A DNA stretch of 64,000 bases, from the NCBI RefSeq assembly GCF_023065955.2, contig NW_026622874.1, positions 84,404,917 through 84,468,916 of the forward strand, read 5' to 3'. This DNA comes from Ursus arctos. Lineage: Eukaryota > Chordata > Mammalia > Carnivora > Ursidae. The notes under the pieces are model-generated. The model worked only from the letters and a program-made list of their open reading frames with translations. It was not told the DNA's origin and did no database searches. Made by a program: the position numbers and the translations under genes. This document shows positions 22,151-34,320 of the stretch, piece by piece. Every line of letters starts with the position of its first letter. Within the stretch, counting starts at the first letter, position 1.

Positions 22151-22837
22151 TGTATGTGAGAGATTTTTCACTGGACACCTTTTGAATCCTGAGCCACGGG
22201 CATGTGCTCCTTATTCAAAAAATAATTAGTCAAAATTATAAAGAGTAGAGCAAACAAAATAAGAGACCAAATCCCAAAGTACCAAGAACTACAATTCCAT
22301 TTCCAGCATAAGGCATGGAACAGTCTGAGACTCTCTATAATTCCAAGCTGGGTGTACCTTATGAACTAAAGAGAGATATCATAAATATTAACGTACTTGT
22401 TAAGGCAAAGTTGGTATTTAAGGTGTCAAAAGGGAGTATTTAGCTTAGTTTAGTGGTAGAACCCAGGACTGAAATTAAAGGTCAGGTAACATGCCAGAAA
22501 TGTCATCAGTAGAACATTTATCATTTTGAACCAAGTCCTTTTATGAACTTTTCTTTGGTTTTCAATACTTGGGCTACCTTTTATCCTTCTCTCTATGCTT
22601 CTTCAAAGACACAATTTAGGTCAAAAGGAAAATGGAGGTGAAATTCTAGAGATATATTCCATGGTAAATTTTCTTAGAAACAGTAATTCCACAAAGCAAT
22701 CCATAATCTCCAGTTCTAGACATTTCATTTAACACGATGATTTATGCTCTATTAAAAATAAATTATGTAGCATATATAAAGCTATTGTAGAAAATAGAAT
22801 TGTTGATTAATTTTTGCCTTTTACATATTGGACAATT

Positions 22838-22946
22838 TTTTAAAAATTTATTTAAGTAAGCTCTATGCCCAATGTAAGGCTTGAGCTCACGACCCTGAGA
22901 TCAAGAGTTGCGGGCTCTACCAACTGAGCCGGCCAGGAGGCCCCCT
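22838..22946 (-). mobile_element. Carnivore SINE, short form
   Basis: 'gctctatgcccaatgtaagg' to 'gccggccaggaggcccc'. Imperfect flanking repeats (attggacaatttt / actggataattta). Confidence 0.88.
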
Positions 22947-23199
22947 ACTGGATAATTTAGAGTCCGAATCCAACATGCAGTCAAGCCAACTTTCCATGAG
23001 AACTTTCTCCTAGGAGCTGCAGTGGTAAACTGACCAGGGGACTTAGCTGTTAATGCAGACGCAATGTGGATGCTTCACTCGGTGATATGCGTCCCAATAA
23101 CATGCATCAAATCCCACTCCCAGAAACCCCCAGTTCCTCTCCGAAGCACTTGTATAGTGTGCTTGGAGGTTTAATTTGAAGGATGCCGGTCATACATAC

Positions 23200-23280
23200 C
23201 TAAAGTTAACAAAATTTTGTGGTGGCAACTTTTGGCATGTTCTCCATAAATCCTGAAGTTTTTTGTCTTGATCCTGCACG
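23200..23280 (-). CDS. ARHGAP17: ARHGAP17 exon 13, RhoGAP
   Basis: 81 nt: closes Ser, 26 codons (VQDQDKKLQDLWRTCQKLPP QNFVNF, about residues 350-375) and two bases of Arg. Helical RhoGAP segment. Acceptor ttttcctcag, donor gtatgtatg. Confidence 0.98.
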
Positions 23281-24217
23281 CTGAGGAAAAGAAGAAACAA
23301 AATCTCTATTCATAACCCTTCATGAAGACAGAGCATTAGCCAAACCCCCGAGTTAACAACAGGCTATGTTAACAGCGATGCCTTCCTTGACAGAGAGCAC
23401 AGCTGGAAAACAGGACAGATTTGGAAATAAATAAATTTGGAGTCAAATACCAACTAAATCTTTAACTCTGAGAGTTAGTTAGCCTCGTCTAGACGCGGTC
23501 TCCTGATGCACCCGCCTGGGGATACGAACGTTGATTCTGCCAAGTGATGGGGAGGTTCCAGAGGCTTAACCCTGCGAAACCACTTGTGCCAAAGCCTGGC
23601 ACACAGGAGACAGGACACCGCCGAAAATTCTGTCTAGGAAGGCGCCTATCTCCACGAGCGGCTTCCTGGACCTCAGCCCAGCCACAGGTGAGCTGGCTAA
23701 GCTCCCGGGCATCCAGACCCCCGAGACTTTCCCTGCCCTTAACTCCGCTCAAAGGCTCCAGGCCCAGCAGCCCTCTCCTGTCGTGAAGCAATCACAGGAG
23801 CTCTTCTGCTCTACGGTTTCCATGTGCAAACTTCCATCAACACAAAAGAGGGCCGGATGAGGCCGGTCACCTCTGCCCGCCAGCAGGAGAGAGCGTCAGC
23901 AGTTGCCCATACAATACACCTTTGGACCTAAAACGTCCTCCACAACTGGACCAATCTGGAGTGACAGGTAGGGGGTAAACATAATTATACATTAGAGGCC
24001 AGTCGACGTGTCACCAGGCTGCTGACATTTCTCATGTATGGAGAATCAGTACACCCAGAAACAGACACCTGCTTCGAAAAGTGTATCTTCTCACCGGAAT
24101 GACGTCGGGAGTCTCGGAACTGAGAGAAGAATCAAGGAGCAGGAGGAGTGGAGCAGGCCACCCAATACAGGAGACCCTAGAACGCTCTCCTACTTGACAC
24201 TTCTCTTGGGTTCCCCT

Positions 24218-24410
24218 TTTTTTTTTTTTAAGATTTTATTTATTTGACAGAGAGACACAGCGAGAGAGGGAACCCCAGCAGGGGGAGTGGAAAAGGGAGA
24301 AGCAGGCTTCCTGCAGAGCAGGGAGCCCGATGCGGGGCTCGATCGCAGGACCCTGGGATCGTGACCTGAGCTGAAGGCAGATGCTTAACGACTGAGCCAC
24401 CCAGGTGCCC
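24218..24410 (-). mobile_element. Carnivore SINE
   Basis: 'taagattttatttatttgac' to 'gccacccaggtgcccc'. Flanked by ctcttgggttcccc / ctcttggtttccct. Confidence 0.95.
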
Positions 24411-24517
24411 CTCTTGGTTTCCCTTTATTCAGCCCCACAAACATGGACTTTTAAAACAGGCTGGGCCACATGCAGGTGCCAAGGATATGACCGTGACTAC
24501 GAACTTACTGACTTTTA

Positions 24518-24707
24518 AAAAAATATTTTATTTATTTATTTGTCAGAGAGAGAGAGAATGAGAGCACAAGCAGGGGGCGCAGCAGGCAGAGGGAGAAGCA
24601 GGCTCCCCCCGAGCAGGGAGCCCGATGCAGAACTCGATCTCAGAACCCCAGGATCACAACCCGAGCTGAAGGCAGACACTTAACTGACTGAGCTACCCAG
24701 GCGTCCC
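24518..24707 (-). mobile_element. Carnivore SINE
   Basis: 'tattttatttatttatttgt' to 'gctacccaggcgtccc'. Flanks share cttactgactttta-like sequence. Confidence 0.94.
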
Positions 24708-25064
24708 TTACTCTGACTTTAAAAACCTTACCGACGGGGGTAGAGGCACCTGCCATAGAAGCCTAACTGATCAGACCTGGCGGCCCATCTGCTGGGAACG
24801 GGTGACAGTGGCGAAAGACAGGGGAAGGGGAGGAGGGGACGGGAGATCTGTTCCTCCTCCCTTAGGGGTGAGGAATTAGGCACCTGCGGGAGGAGGTGAG
24901 TCAGAACCACGAGGCACAAGCTGACAAGGAGGCAGTCTGGCCGGCCAGAGAGAAGCCTCTGGGACTTTTTGGACAAGGCTGCCAACAGCTCCTGGTACAC
25001 GGAAGCTGGGGGTGGGGGAGAAGGAGCAAAGGATAGGGACACAGTCTTTGGCGCAGACGGGTCT

Positions 25065-25260
25065 GGGCCTGAGTTCCCACTCTGCCCATGACTTGCTGTT
25101 CCTTGGGCCCCATGCCTCCCCCAGCCTCAGTTTCCATGTCTGGAAAATGAGGCTAACCACATCTATCTTTTATGTCATTGGTCATGGATGACAGGAGGTA
25201 ATGGGTGTCAAGATTAGTATGTACTGAGCACAAGTAAGCATTAACTGTCATTACTAGTAC
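25065..25260 (+). mobile_element. MIR
   Basis: 'cctcagtttccatgtctgga' + 'aaatgaggctaacc' is the MIR core. Downstream 'gtatgtactgagcacaagta' fits its 3' part. Confidence 0.8.
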
Positions 25261-25637
25261 TGTCAACACTGTATTACTGCACGGCTGAGTTTCCCCATGG
25301 CTCGCCAGGCACATCGCCATTGGCCAGTATGACACCTGTCCCCGCGACAGGGCTTTTTTCCATCTAAAAGGAGCTTGTGACCAGCTGCTCTATTAATGTG
25401 GGTCGCACTCTATGTCTTCATCCATATACATCACTCGAATTGAAGTGCTGACTCTCCCACACTAATAATAATACTCAATATTTTCACCCGACACGTAAGA
25501 CCTGAGGCACATACTATTTAACACATGTGCTATTTTAATGTTATTTTATGACCCCTGAGAGTAAGATGACTCACAAAGGGGACATAATATGCCATCATTT
25601 CCTTTAACTTTGAAAACTCGGTGTTCTTTAAACTTAC

Positions 25638-25719
25638 CTTGCAACTTGTGTCCATTCTTCATACAGGTTAAAAGTCATCAAAGGTTCAGGCAGTTCCCGT
25701 AAATAGGACTTTAAAGCAC
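25638..25719 (-). CDS. ARHGAP17: ARHGAP17 exon 12, RhoGAP
   Basis: 82 nt: closes Gly, 26 codons (ALKSYLRELPEPLMTFNLYE EWTQVA, about residues 323-348) and two bases of Ser. Contains the family-defining K-x-x-L-R-E-L-P-E-P-L block that shapes the GTPase-binding surface. Acceptor accaatttcag, donor gtaagttt. Confidence 0.99.
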
Positions 25720-26282
25720 CTGAAATTGGTAACACTCACTTTGAGTATGTCCAGGGGTAAGCCTGGGAATCTCGGGACATATTATTTTTTGCAAATTGAA
25801 ACGATCTCAATTATAACCTGCCAAGAATATCTAGAACGAGCCATGAATCAGCGGGAGAAGCTGGAGCACGAAGTGTTCCTAAAACAAATTCCGGCCCTTG
25901 CAAGATAGATGGAGGGGTCAGTGGAAAATGAAATTAGCTTCAAAGTCACCTTCTAATGGACATCATTTCCCCAGGCAGACCTAGACTGTGAAGGAGAAAG
26001 AAGGGAAGGAAATACAAGCAGGTCTTTAAATAGTTGGGTTATAAGCTACCTTCACCTTTACTTAATAATCAGGAAAACAAACAAAGGAGGAAAAAGGGTG
26101 TGTGGGCGGGGTGTGTACCCTTATTCAGTTTTATTTGTCATTTCAGTTTGTCCAATTAAACCTATATGGGGAGACCATTTCAATTTTATCTGTCACTAAT
26201 CTGAAAATGAACATTGGATTGTTACCTGGTGATCTGAGACGGGACCCCCCCCCCTCCCCGAGGGTAACTCCTCGCGGCTCAC
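25720..26282 (-). other. ARHGAP17: Intron 11 (563 bp)
   Basis: No interspersed repeat recognised. A C9 run lies near 26247-26255, close to the exon 11 donor. Confidence 0.9.
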
Positions 26283-26394
26283 CTGCGACAGCATGAGGGT
26301 CAGAGTAGAACTCATCCAGGTGGGAAGTAGAACAGTCTAACGCAGCTTTCAGTTTCTTTAACTTGGAGGCCCCAGCCCCAATTCGGAAAAGGCC
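26283..26394 (-). CDS. ARHGAP17: ARHGAP17 exon 11, RhoGAP arginine finger
   Basis: 112 nt: 37 codons (GLFRIGAGASKLKKLKAALD ... SDPHAVA, about residues 285-321) and one base of Gly. The Arg of GLFRIGA is the catalytic arginine finger inserted into the GTPase active site (Arg288 in human numbering); it is intact, encoded CGA. Acceptor ctttag, donor gtgagc. Confidence 0.99.
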
Positions 26395-26914
26395 CTAAAG
26401 ACAACAAAAAGCCATTAGCATCAAGTTCAAGTTGTGGGCTTTACACTGAGCAGCAGTTCACATCTGATGCAAGAGCCTTCCGCCCCAGCCCGACTCCCAC
26501 ACACCTCATCTTTGAGGGCAGGGACGCTGCCTGCCTTGCAGGGCGACCAGGAAGGAGGACGGGACCGAACACAGGCAGGCAGAGGGGCAGACCGACAGGC
26601 AGAGAGCAGTTCATTCCTGATCGGTGCGAGCTCTTGCCCTGCCCCATTGCTAAAATATCCGTGCCTATTAGAAATCCATTTAAATGCAGTATTTTATACT
26701 TCCACAGGGTTGACTGCTATAGGTTTCCTAAATTTAGGATTTTTTTTTAATTGACATCTAATGAAAAATTGCTAGGCTAGGCTGTTTGTCATTTTCACTG
26801 CCCTAAATGTTACTTAGAGAAGAACACATGAAGGTCAACCAAGAAAGACGGGACTATGAAGACACTGGCCCAGGAGTTATAAGGCGTGGTTTTAAGCAAA
26901 ATTAATCTAGGCAG

Positions 26915-27120
26915 GGTTTCTCAGCTCAGTAGTGCTGACATTTCAGGCTAGATAATTCTTTGTTGCGGGGGCCTGTCCTGTGCACTGTGACCCGTCTAAC
27001 AGCAGCCCTGGTCTCCATCACTAGAGCCAGTAGCAAACTTGCCTTCAAACCTGTGACAATCAAAAATGTCTCCAGACCTTGCCAAATAGCTCCCAAAGGG
27101 GACAGCATTGGCCCCGGCAG
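26915..27120 (-). mobile_element. MER5A-like hAT-Charlie copy
   Basis: 'gggtttctcagctcagtagt', 'ctgtcctgtgcactgtgacc' and 'aaaaatgtctccagaccttg' read as the reverse complement of MER5A. Confidence 0.88.
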
Positions 27121-27574
27121 AGCAGCTCTGATCTCGGCTACTAGAAGTTGGGGGTCACATCAGTGGGGGCTGGGCAGTGCCTGGAAGCAAACACGAGGAG
27201 GGCTTCTGGGCTGTTCCTTAATCTGGGTGCTGACCGCAGGAGTGGGTTCAGTTTGTGGAAACTTCTCAAGCTGTTCACTTATGATACATACACTTTCTAT
27301 GTATATTATACTTCAGTAAGGTTTTTAAAAGGAAAAAAAAAAGACTTGGTGTTTGATTTTACCCCCTACCATGCACTCACTCACATATGAACACAAGAAG
27401 TAACAAGACCTGCCCTGCTTGGTAAGTGGAGTTTGGGGGGTAAGGATTCCATAACATAAGTACGTAAATACCCCCACCAAAATGCATAGTACTACCCAAA
27501 TGTAATATGCTGCTCTAAGCAAACTAAAGCTCACAGAAGCTCTGGTCCTAGCGCCTCATGAAATTCAGTGTTAT

Positions 27575-27760
27575 GGGGGCACCTGGGTGGCTCAGCCCAT
27601 TAAGCATCTGCCTTCTGCTCAGGTCATGATCTCAGGGTCCTGGGATCGAGTCCCATGTCAGGCCCTCTGCTCAGTGGGGAGTCTGCTTCTCCCCCTCACT
27701 CTCCCTCCTGTGCTCTCCCTTTCTCGCTCTCTCAAATAAATAAGATCTTTTTAAAAATTA
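27575..27760 (+). mobile_element. Carnivore SINE (first of tandem pair)
   Basis: Head gggggcacctgggtggctca, tail aaataagatctttttaaaaa. Only its left flank shows a duplication (atgaaattcagtgttatg at 27558), which reappears after the second copy. Confidence 0.93.
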
Positions 27761-27951
27761 AGGGGCGCCGGGACACCTGGGTGGCTCCATCAGTTAAGCA
27801 TCTGCTTTTGGCTCAGGTCATGATCCCAAGGTCCTGGGATGAAGTCCCGAGTCGGGCTCTCTGATCCACAGGGAGCCTGCTTCTTCTCCCTTTGCCTCTC
27901 TCTCTCTCATGAATACATAAATAAAATCTTGTAAAAAAGTTTTTTAAAAAA
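27761..27951 (+). mobile_element. Carnivore SINE (second of tandem pair)
   Basis: Starts aggggcgccgggacacctgg, with an apparent 6-nt insertion in the head, and ends in an AATAAAATCTT tail. The right flank atgaaattcaatgtcatg pairs with the left flank of the first copy. Confidence 0.92.
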
Positions 27952-28187
27952 TGAAATTCAATGTCATGAATCACAACAAGAGTCGAAAATGAAACAATCA
28001 AGTGGGGCCAAAGAAAGTCAGAGAGCACCACAAGCGGAAAAGGGAAATGTTCTGTGAAACTCGTTTCATTCAGTGTCTGTTCCAGGGATCATGTGCAGGG
28101 GACCAATTTAAAATGTGGGTCACGGAGACCATAGCTGGAAAGCCGTCAGATAGGTGGTGGCAGGCGGGGCCCCCAAGCGCCGCTCAC

Positions 28188-28315
28188 CTCCTCCTTCATG
28201 CCTGTCTCTAGGAGCAGCATGACGCAGGCTTCGATGGGCAGGGCGATCTCACGGCCACTCCGCTTTAGGTGTTCTTCCAAAGGCGTCCCAAAGGCTGGCT
28301 TTTCCGCCCACTTAT
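28188..28315 (-). CDS. ARHGAP17: ARHGAP17 exon 10, start of RhoGAP domain
   Basis: 128 nt: two bases closing Asp, 42 codons (KWAEKPAFGTPLEEHLKRSG ... LLLETGMKEE, about residues 243-284). Covers the BAR-RhoGAP junction and first RhoGAP helix. The FGTPLEEHL pattern is typical of RICH-type GAP domains. Acceptor ctactctag, donor gtgagcgg. Confidence 0.99.
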
Positions 28316-31300
28316 CTAGAGTAGCAAACCGTCCAGTAAGATTCGCAGCAATCTCATGGCATCACTGGGGAGTTTTTTTTCCTCCCCAAACTACCAAAGA
28401 GGATTTTTTTTTTTTTTTTTTTTAAGCAAACCGGTAGTTGAGGCTTTGGGAAAAGGGGAAGCATCTGTTCTGTCTGCTTTGGTTATTTACCATGTACTAG
28501 AGCAAGAATAGGTCCCAGGCTGGGGGGTTACTTGCGGAACAGAGCCCTGAACGCCCTCCAGGGCGAGCTGCCCAGCAGAAGGCGCGATGGGGCTCCTGCA
28601 CGGGACAGGTGGGCTGCCTGGCGCTAACCCGAGGACCGGTCTGAGCACACTGATTTCACTGGAAGGAAATTTACTCTCGCCATGCAAAGCGGCACTGGCC
28701 TTCCATCTCCAGGACAAGAACTGGACTCCTTCAATGTGAAAGAGGAAATAACTTCTTAAGATTTTAAACACAAGCCAAGCGTCATCACACAAGACCGGAA
28801 GATGGCCGATGTGAACTCATATTAAATGCAACGTCTCCGGGACATGCAGTGCTTCCGAATGCTGCCACCCCCGCCCGGTCCCGGACATTCCGGGTAGGAA
28901 ACCACGCTGTATCCGCAGCCCCCAAGCAGCTGAGGCTGAAGCCTGTGCCAGCAGGAAAGCAATCGTTTATATTACTTTGGGGTCGCACACTCTGCTTCAT
29001 TCCACAAGAGACGGGAGGTAGCTTAGCAGGAGGACGCACAATAGAGCGGTGAAACGGAAACGAGAGTCTCGCGAATGGATGAATTCCGTTAGAACGAGAA
29101 GTGTTTGGTTGGGTTTGGCCCGCCGGTGAGTCCATACAGATCTCGTGCTGCCTGAGACGCACACGGACACAGAAGAGGAGAAACCGGTCCATGGAAGCTA
29201 CTCTGCTGAGCAACACTTAGTTCTTCCCAGTGACGGGAAGGGTTCACGTCCTTCTCGGCACCGTTAATGGGGTTAACGTCGTGCAGCCACTTTGCTGTTC
29301 GAACCTTGGGTTCAAAGCAGGCAGAAGGACTCTCATGTGACCATTTACACTTGGCTACACGGAAGAGCAGGGACAGGCCCGATCGCGTGATCTGCACACA
29401 GGGGAAGGAAGAAGAGGGAACCCCGCCAGGTCCACGGGCCCAAGAGCTTGTACAAGGTTAAAATAGATGGAAAGAGCAAGGGGACTCCAGGTCCAAGAGG
29501 GGTGAGGGGCAAGGGAGGTGGGGCCCTGACCCTGGCCCCGCCCCGGCCAGTGTAATTCTTAGAAGCAAGAGCGTCTGGGGGCCTGGCCCTTCCCTGAGAC
29601 CAGTCCTTCCCCTGCATACGTTGTCCCTTTTATCTAAATGATTCTCAACACAAGTAGAAAATGGCCGTGAGACTCGTCCCCTGGGGGTGGGGGCGGTGCC
29701 TCAGAATCCCCAGGGGAGTTCTGCAAATGGCACCTGCCATCACATCCACCACATGTCTGACCCCATGGTGGCAAGAGCTGGGCATTCTCCAAACCCCCAC
29801 CGGGACTTTCTTGGAAACGCTCTACAGCGTGCCCCCTGCCAACCTTGGTGTGACACTGATAGAGGGCGGTCGTGAGAACCAGTCATCTAGACAACTGCTG
29901 AGCCAGATCACCCAAAGGGTGTTGGCATCTCCAACAACGGACCTGCTAAGTGCCGGGGGCTGCAGCAGCACCCCAAGTTCACAGAGACTCCCCACCCTTC
30001 TAACTGGGAAGAAAAGACAAGACATACACGTAAACATACAACAGTCATTAACAAGACAAGACATGTTTGCTAAGTTGTAGCCAGAAAATGGTACAGATCA
30101 GGGTTGCAGATGCTGGTGCCCACTGCGGCCAGGGAGGCCCCCGAGGTGCTGAGTCAGGCTGGGGGCATGGGGTCCGCTGAAAGGCAGCCTCCTGCCAGAC
30201 TTCCGGGACTTCCAAGAGAAGCCAGAAATTAGATTGTTATGTGAAGGCGTCTGGTGTTTAAATGATGGCAGAATTTTTTGGAAAATGAGATACGGCTGTT
30301 TGTGACTTCTGGCATGACCACAGATGCTAGAGCAACTCGGGAGACGAAGTGTTCACTGTTGGCTTCGAGGAGGGGAGCTGGGGGGTCTGAATGAAACAGA
30401 CCAGGGAAGAAGGGCTGAGAAAAGACCAGAATTTACACTTGATTCCATAGCTCTTACCCAAGGTGACAAGGTCCCGGAGCAGGGGGGACGGCTGTGGGTG
30501 GAGCAGAAGGCTCAGCAGAGGGCAGAAAGGACAGACCCCGGCTACAGGGTATGGGAAGGGAACGACAAGAGGGCTCCAAAGTCAAGCCACGGTTTGGAGG
30601 GAGGTGGCATCCAGGAGACACAGAGGAGAAAAGGATGGCTGGTTTTGGGGGAAGAATCGGCTTGCTTTCTGGGATGCCTGGAGTCTCAGGCGACAGCCAG
30701 AGCCTCAGAGGGAACCAGCGCTGAGGTGGCTATGAGGGTGAAGATGCGGACGACATGGGGGCTGGCACCAGGAGGGGGCTCTAGGGACAAAGGGGTCAGG
30801 CGGGGACGTGCACAGCCCCAACAAGGAAAGATACAATCAGGTGCAATGAGGGGCACACATTCCATCAAAGGAGAGACAGCCCAAGCCACATCAAATGCCA
30901 GGATCTGACAATTAAGAGCCTCTGGTCCACTGGGAACTGCAGTATTTTTTACTCTGAATAGAAGGGTGACTGGGAGCAAAAGGGTGACTGGGAGCAGAAG
31001 CGCGACTGCACAGTGTGAAGGGCTGGCCGGTGGAAACGAGTCATTCAGACAGCCTGCCAGAAGAACAGAGGAGGATAAGATTTAGAGGGGCACCATGCTG
31101 CAGACAGGCAGGTACCAAGTCCGGTCAGCTGACCGTGCGTGTGAGCTCAGGTTGCACGGGGGCGCGGCAGCTGTGGGGTCAAGGTGGTTTTTTTCTCTAC
31201 CGTAAGGATGCTCTGAGTCTTTCTGAAAACAGAAGAAGAAAAAGGAAGAGGAAGACAGGAACTAAGAGAACAGGGAAATGGGAGGACAGGCAGAGGTGGA

Positions 31301-33019
31301 AGGGGTTGAATCCCAAGGCTTGGCAACCTCGGAGAGAAAGATAGATCACATTTCCTTCACTGGGTTTCTGCCCCCACACCCCTGCTCCTTGTTCCATCCT
31401 CAGCTTCCTTCCTGCCCTCTTCCTGTTCCCTGTCACTTGCTGGCACACTTCTCTAGGGAAAATAGCCTTGGGAAAAAAATAGTTCAAAAAAAAATGTCCA
31501 CGGGATGCCTGGGTGGCTCAGTCAGTTAAGCATCTGCCTTTGGCTCAGGTTTTGATCTCAGGATTCTGGGATCGAGCCCTGCATCGGGCTCCTTGTATGG
31601 GGAGCTGCTTCTCCCTCTCCCTCTGCTGCTCCCCTCTCATGCTCTCTCTCTCTCAAATAAATCAATAAAATCTTCAAAAAAAAAAAAAAAAGTCCTGCTC
31701 ATGAAACCCAATCTTCTCTTTTTTTGTGCTTGTTCGTCAGCTCCAAACCAGACTTTAATTCATGCAAAGGCTAAGATGATGATGGTTCCTATTTTGTCCC
31801 ACACAGGACCAGGCACATGGTAGGTTCCCCACAGATGCACACTCTTGGCATTTGGGACTTGCGCCGCAAGAGCCTGCCCCTTGCAAGGCGGAATGTTTGC
31901 CAGCAGCTTCATTCCTTTGCACTGCGATTCAACCTCGTCATCGGCAAACAAGGAGATCAGATCAATTAGAAAAGCAAGGGCAGCTCATCCTAGGAAGAGT
32001 CAATCAGACGCATTTACTCAAGATGGCTGAAGATCTGACTATGCAGGTGGTCAAGATCTAGAATTTTCTAATTCTACCATCTAAAACCTTTCAGGCACAA
32101 AGCCAGAAGCTGTTGGGACCTCCTCAAACTGAGAGAAGTGACGTTCTTGAGGGTGCCAGTGTGTGTGCACACCCACAACACACACAACCCACCCACACAC
32201 TTGCTGACTCGCTTTCCAGATCACGGAGTCACCACGCTCAAACCTCTTCAGCTCAAGACCAAAGGTTCTGCAGGGGGAAACTAAGCTCCCGATGTGGGGT
32301 CTACACAAGCAAAAGAGTACGACAGGGCCAGAGAAGACACAGCAACTTCTGCCCCAGCTGTGTTTACTGATTTCTGCTGGGAGATGCTCTGGTGGCAAAT
32401 CAGAGAGTTAAGAGTCAAAAGCTTTAACGTGCAGGTAAAACCAAGCATCAGGAGAAAGCTCAGTCCACTCATGACCTGTGGGTGAGATCGGCGGAGAGCC
32501 TGATGTGTGGGCAGGATGTGAGTGCTAAGAACCAGAGCCTTGTAGGACCGCAAGGAAGAGGGGGACAAGGAGGTCATGGCCTTATGATTCAGTCACACCA
32601 ATGAGGGGCTAGCAAGTACTGGTTTCTAAAATTCCTTTTAGAAGGTCCACAGTATTTTCCCCAGAATGTATGCTCTTGGAATCACAGGATCAGAATTAAA
32701 CCCAAATGGACCAAATAATGGACTCAGAAAAGGATAAGACGGGAAAACATGTACAGGCACCCGCTCCCCACAAAGGATCCAGCTTTCTCAACTGAAGAGG
32801 TCAGAAGAGCTGCGAATGTCTCATTAGTAGGTTAATCTGGGTTTGGAAGAAATTAGAGAACGCGGCGAGGAAAGATGAAATTATGCTGGGAGTGCTCTCC
32901 TAGGCAGAGAGGCGTTATCCAGAGGAAGTGCATGCAAAGGAGTCAGGAGGCAGAAAACAGAGGCGGAAGTGGCAGAGGCTTAGGAAAGGGGGCATCAGCC
33001 AGCACACAGGTTACATTAC
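28316..33019 (-). other. ARHGAP17: Intron 9 (4.7 kb)
   Basis: A T-run at 28404-28424 and one SINE (31502-31691). Otherwise repeat-poor: 28430-31500 and 31700-33019 contain no transposon I can name. A 194-codon open frame on the + strand (30324-30908) has no recognisable domain and is treated as chance. Confidence 0.85.
31502..31691 (+). mobile_element. Carnivore SINE
   Basis: Head gggatgcctgggtggctcag, tail AATAAAATCTTC + A14. Confidence 0.95.
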
Positions 33020-33101
33020 CTTGATGGGCTCGCATTTCGGGAAGGGCCTTTTCTAAGACTGCTAATGCTTTTCTATGGTAATCTGCTTGGGCTTCTAATA
33101 A
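33020..33101 (-). CDS. ARHGAP17: ARHGAP17 exon 9, end of BAR domain
   Basis: 82 nt: 27 codons (LLEAQADYHRKALAVLEKAL PEMRAHQ, about residues 215-241) and one base of Asp. Last long BAR helix, with the Q-A-D-Y-H-R-K signature. Acceptor tgttctcag, donor gtaatg. Confidence 0.99.
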
Positions 33102-33261
33102 CTGAGAACAGACCCACATTCAAAAACAAAAGTAACGTTAGCATCGGATGGACACACACACAATGGCTGAGCAAAACCAAAAATGAAAACTTTTACAAAA
33201 AAAAGCTAAAACAACTCAATTTTTACAATGCTTTCATATTTTGGCAAGGCGAGGTGCTTAC

Positions 33262-33330
33262 CGTAACAAAGAATTTGCCATACTCCCCTTCTTTGGCCAT
33301 AAAGTTGTACATATCTGCTGCAAGTTGATC
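33262..33330 (-). CDS. ARHGAP17: ARHGAP17 exon 8, BAR domain
   Basis: 69 nt, 23 whole codons: DQLAADMYNFMAKEGEYGKF FVT (about residues 192-214). Separated from exon 9 by only 160 nt. Acceptor ccactcaccag, donor gtaagcac. Confidence 0.99.
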
Positions 33331-33536
33331 CTGGTGAGTGGAAGAGAAGACAGGTCACTGAAGAAAATGGCATCTGAGAATTAATATCCATGGGCTCTTC
33401 GAGAAAAATGTCATGGAAAGAGCCACGGATTGGTGGCTATCTAGGCGCCCCTGTTTTATACTTTTGATATTTGAACTAATGTAGAAGAATTGCTTATAAA
33501 AAATAATTCGTTTAAAAGTGACAGATTGGGCAATTG

Positions 33537-33540
<4 letters not shown>

Positions 33541-33577
<37 letters not shown>
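33541..33577. repeat. (TA)18 microsatellite
   Basis: Uninterrupted TA run of 37 nt, followed by AT-rich sequence. Confidence 0.97.
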
Positions 33578-33580
<3 letters not shown>

Positions 33581-33924
33581 TAATTTTCCTTTATATTAGA
33601 ATTACATTCTAACTATATTCAATATATTCTAATTATATATATCCTAGATTGTATTTGAATTACATATGTATGTATTTATAAAATGTACTGCCTTCTGTTT
33701 TTAGTACCAAGGTGCACAAATTAACACGAAGGCCCTCTTATTTAAGAAAAAATCTGGACATGCTAGTTTGGAGCGACAAACATTCTTTTAGCATAACCAG
33801 GAAAGCAACAGAGTAAATTCATGGAGCCCCATTCCTACATCCCCAAAAAAGAGAGGGAGAGAAAGAAAAGAGAAAGAGGACAGGGCCTGCAGAGGAGAAG
33901 AAAGAAAACAAGGGAAGAGAAAAG

Positions 33925-34320
33925 GCCTTTCACTCATATGTGGAATTTAAGAAACAAAACAGATGAACGTAGGGGAAAGAAAAAAAAAAGAGAGAGGGAA
34001 GCAAACCATAAAAGAGACCCCCCCCTTTTTTTTAAGTAGGCTCCATGCCCAATATAGGGCTTGAACTCACAACCCTAAGACCAAGAGTCACATGCTCTAC
34101 TGACTGAGCCAGCCAGGAGCCCCGAAGAGAGTCTTAACTATAGTAAAAAACTGAGGGCTGCTGGAGGGAGAGGGGCAGGAGGATGGGCTAGATGGGTGAT
34201 GGGTGGGCACCTGTTGTGATGAGCACGGGGTGTTATATGTAAGTGATGAATCACTAAATTCTACTCCTGAAACTAATATTATACTGTATGTGAACTAACT
34301 AGAATTTAAATAAAAACTTG
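33925..34320 (+). mobile_element. Carnivore L1 3' UTR, split by a SINE
   Basis: 'cactcatatgtggaatttaa', then after the SINE 'gggtgttatatgtaagtgat', 'gaatcactaaattctactcc' and 'actgtatgtgaactaactag', the same 3' UTR family as the young L1 at 4151-5417 but more diverged. Confidence 0.9.
34021..34123 (-). mobile_element. Carnivore SINE, short form, inside L1 3' UTR
   Basis: 'aggctccatgcccaatatag' to 'gccagccaggagcccc', between aaaagagacc and gaagagagtc. Confidence 0.9.

Larger units (their letters stand above)
21459..23199 (-). other. ARHGAP17: Intron 13 (1.7 kb)
   Basis: Holds an ancient L1ME-type 3' fragment at about 21930-22150 and a short-form SINE at about 22838-22946. 22150-22830 is AT-rich and unassigned. 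Confidence 0.85.
23281..25637 (-). other. ARHGAP17: Intron 12 (2.4 kb)
   Basis: SINEs at 24218-24410 and 24518-24707, both in gene orientation, and an MIR at about 25065-25260. 23281-24200 and 24720-25060 are unassigned. Confidence 0.88.
26395..28187 (-). other. ARHGAP17: Intron 10 (1.8 kb)
   Basis: Contains a MER5A-like copy at 26915-27120 and a tandem pair of SINEs at 27575-27950. 26395-26900 and 27130-27550 are unassigned. Confidence 0.88.

Noticed and set aside
28785..29216. 143-codon minus-strand open frame in intron 9
   Set aside because: No homology I recognise, and it is located between exons 10 and 9 without compatible splice sites.
30324..30908. 194-codon open frame on the + strand in intron 9
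   Set aside because: No recognisable domain, no splice or promoter context, ordinary composition for GC-rich intron sequence, and other frames overlap it. Treated as chance.
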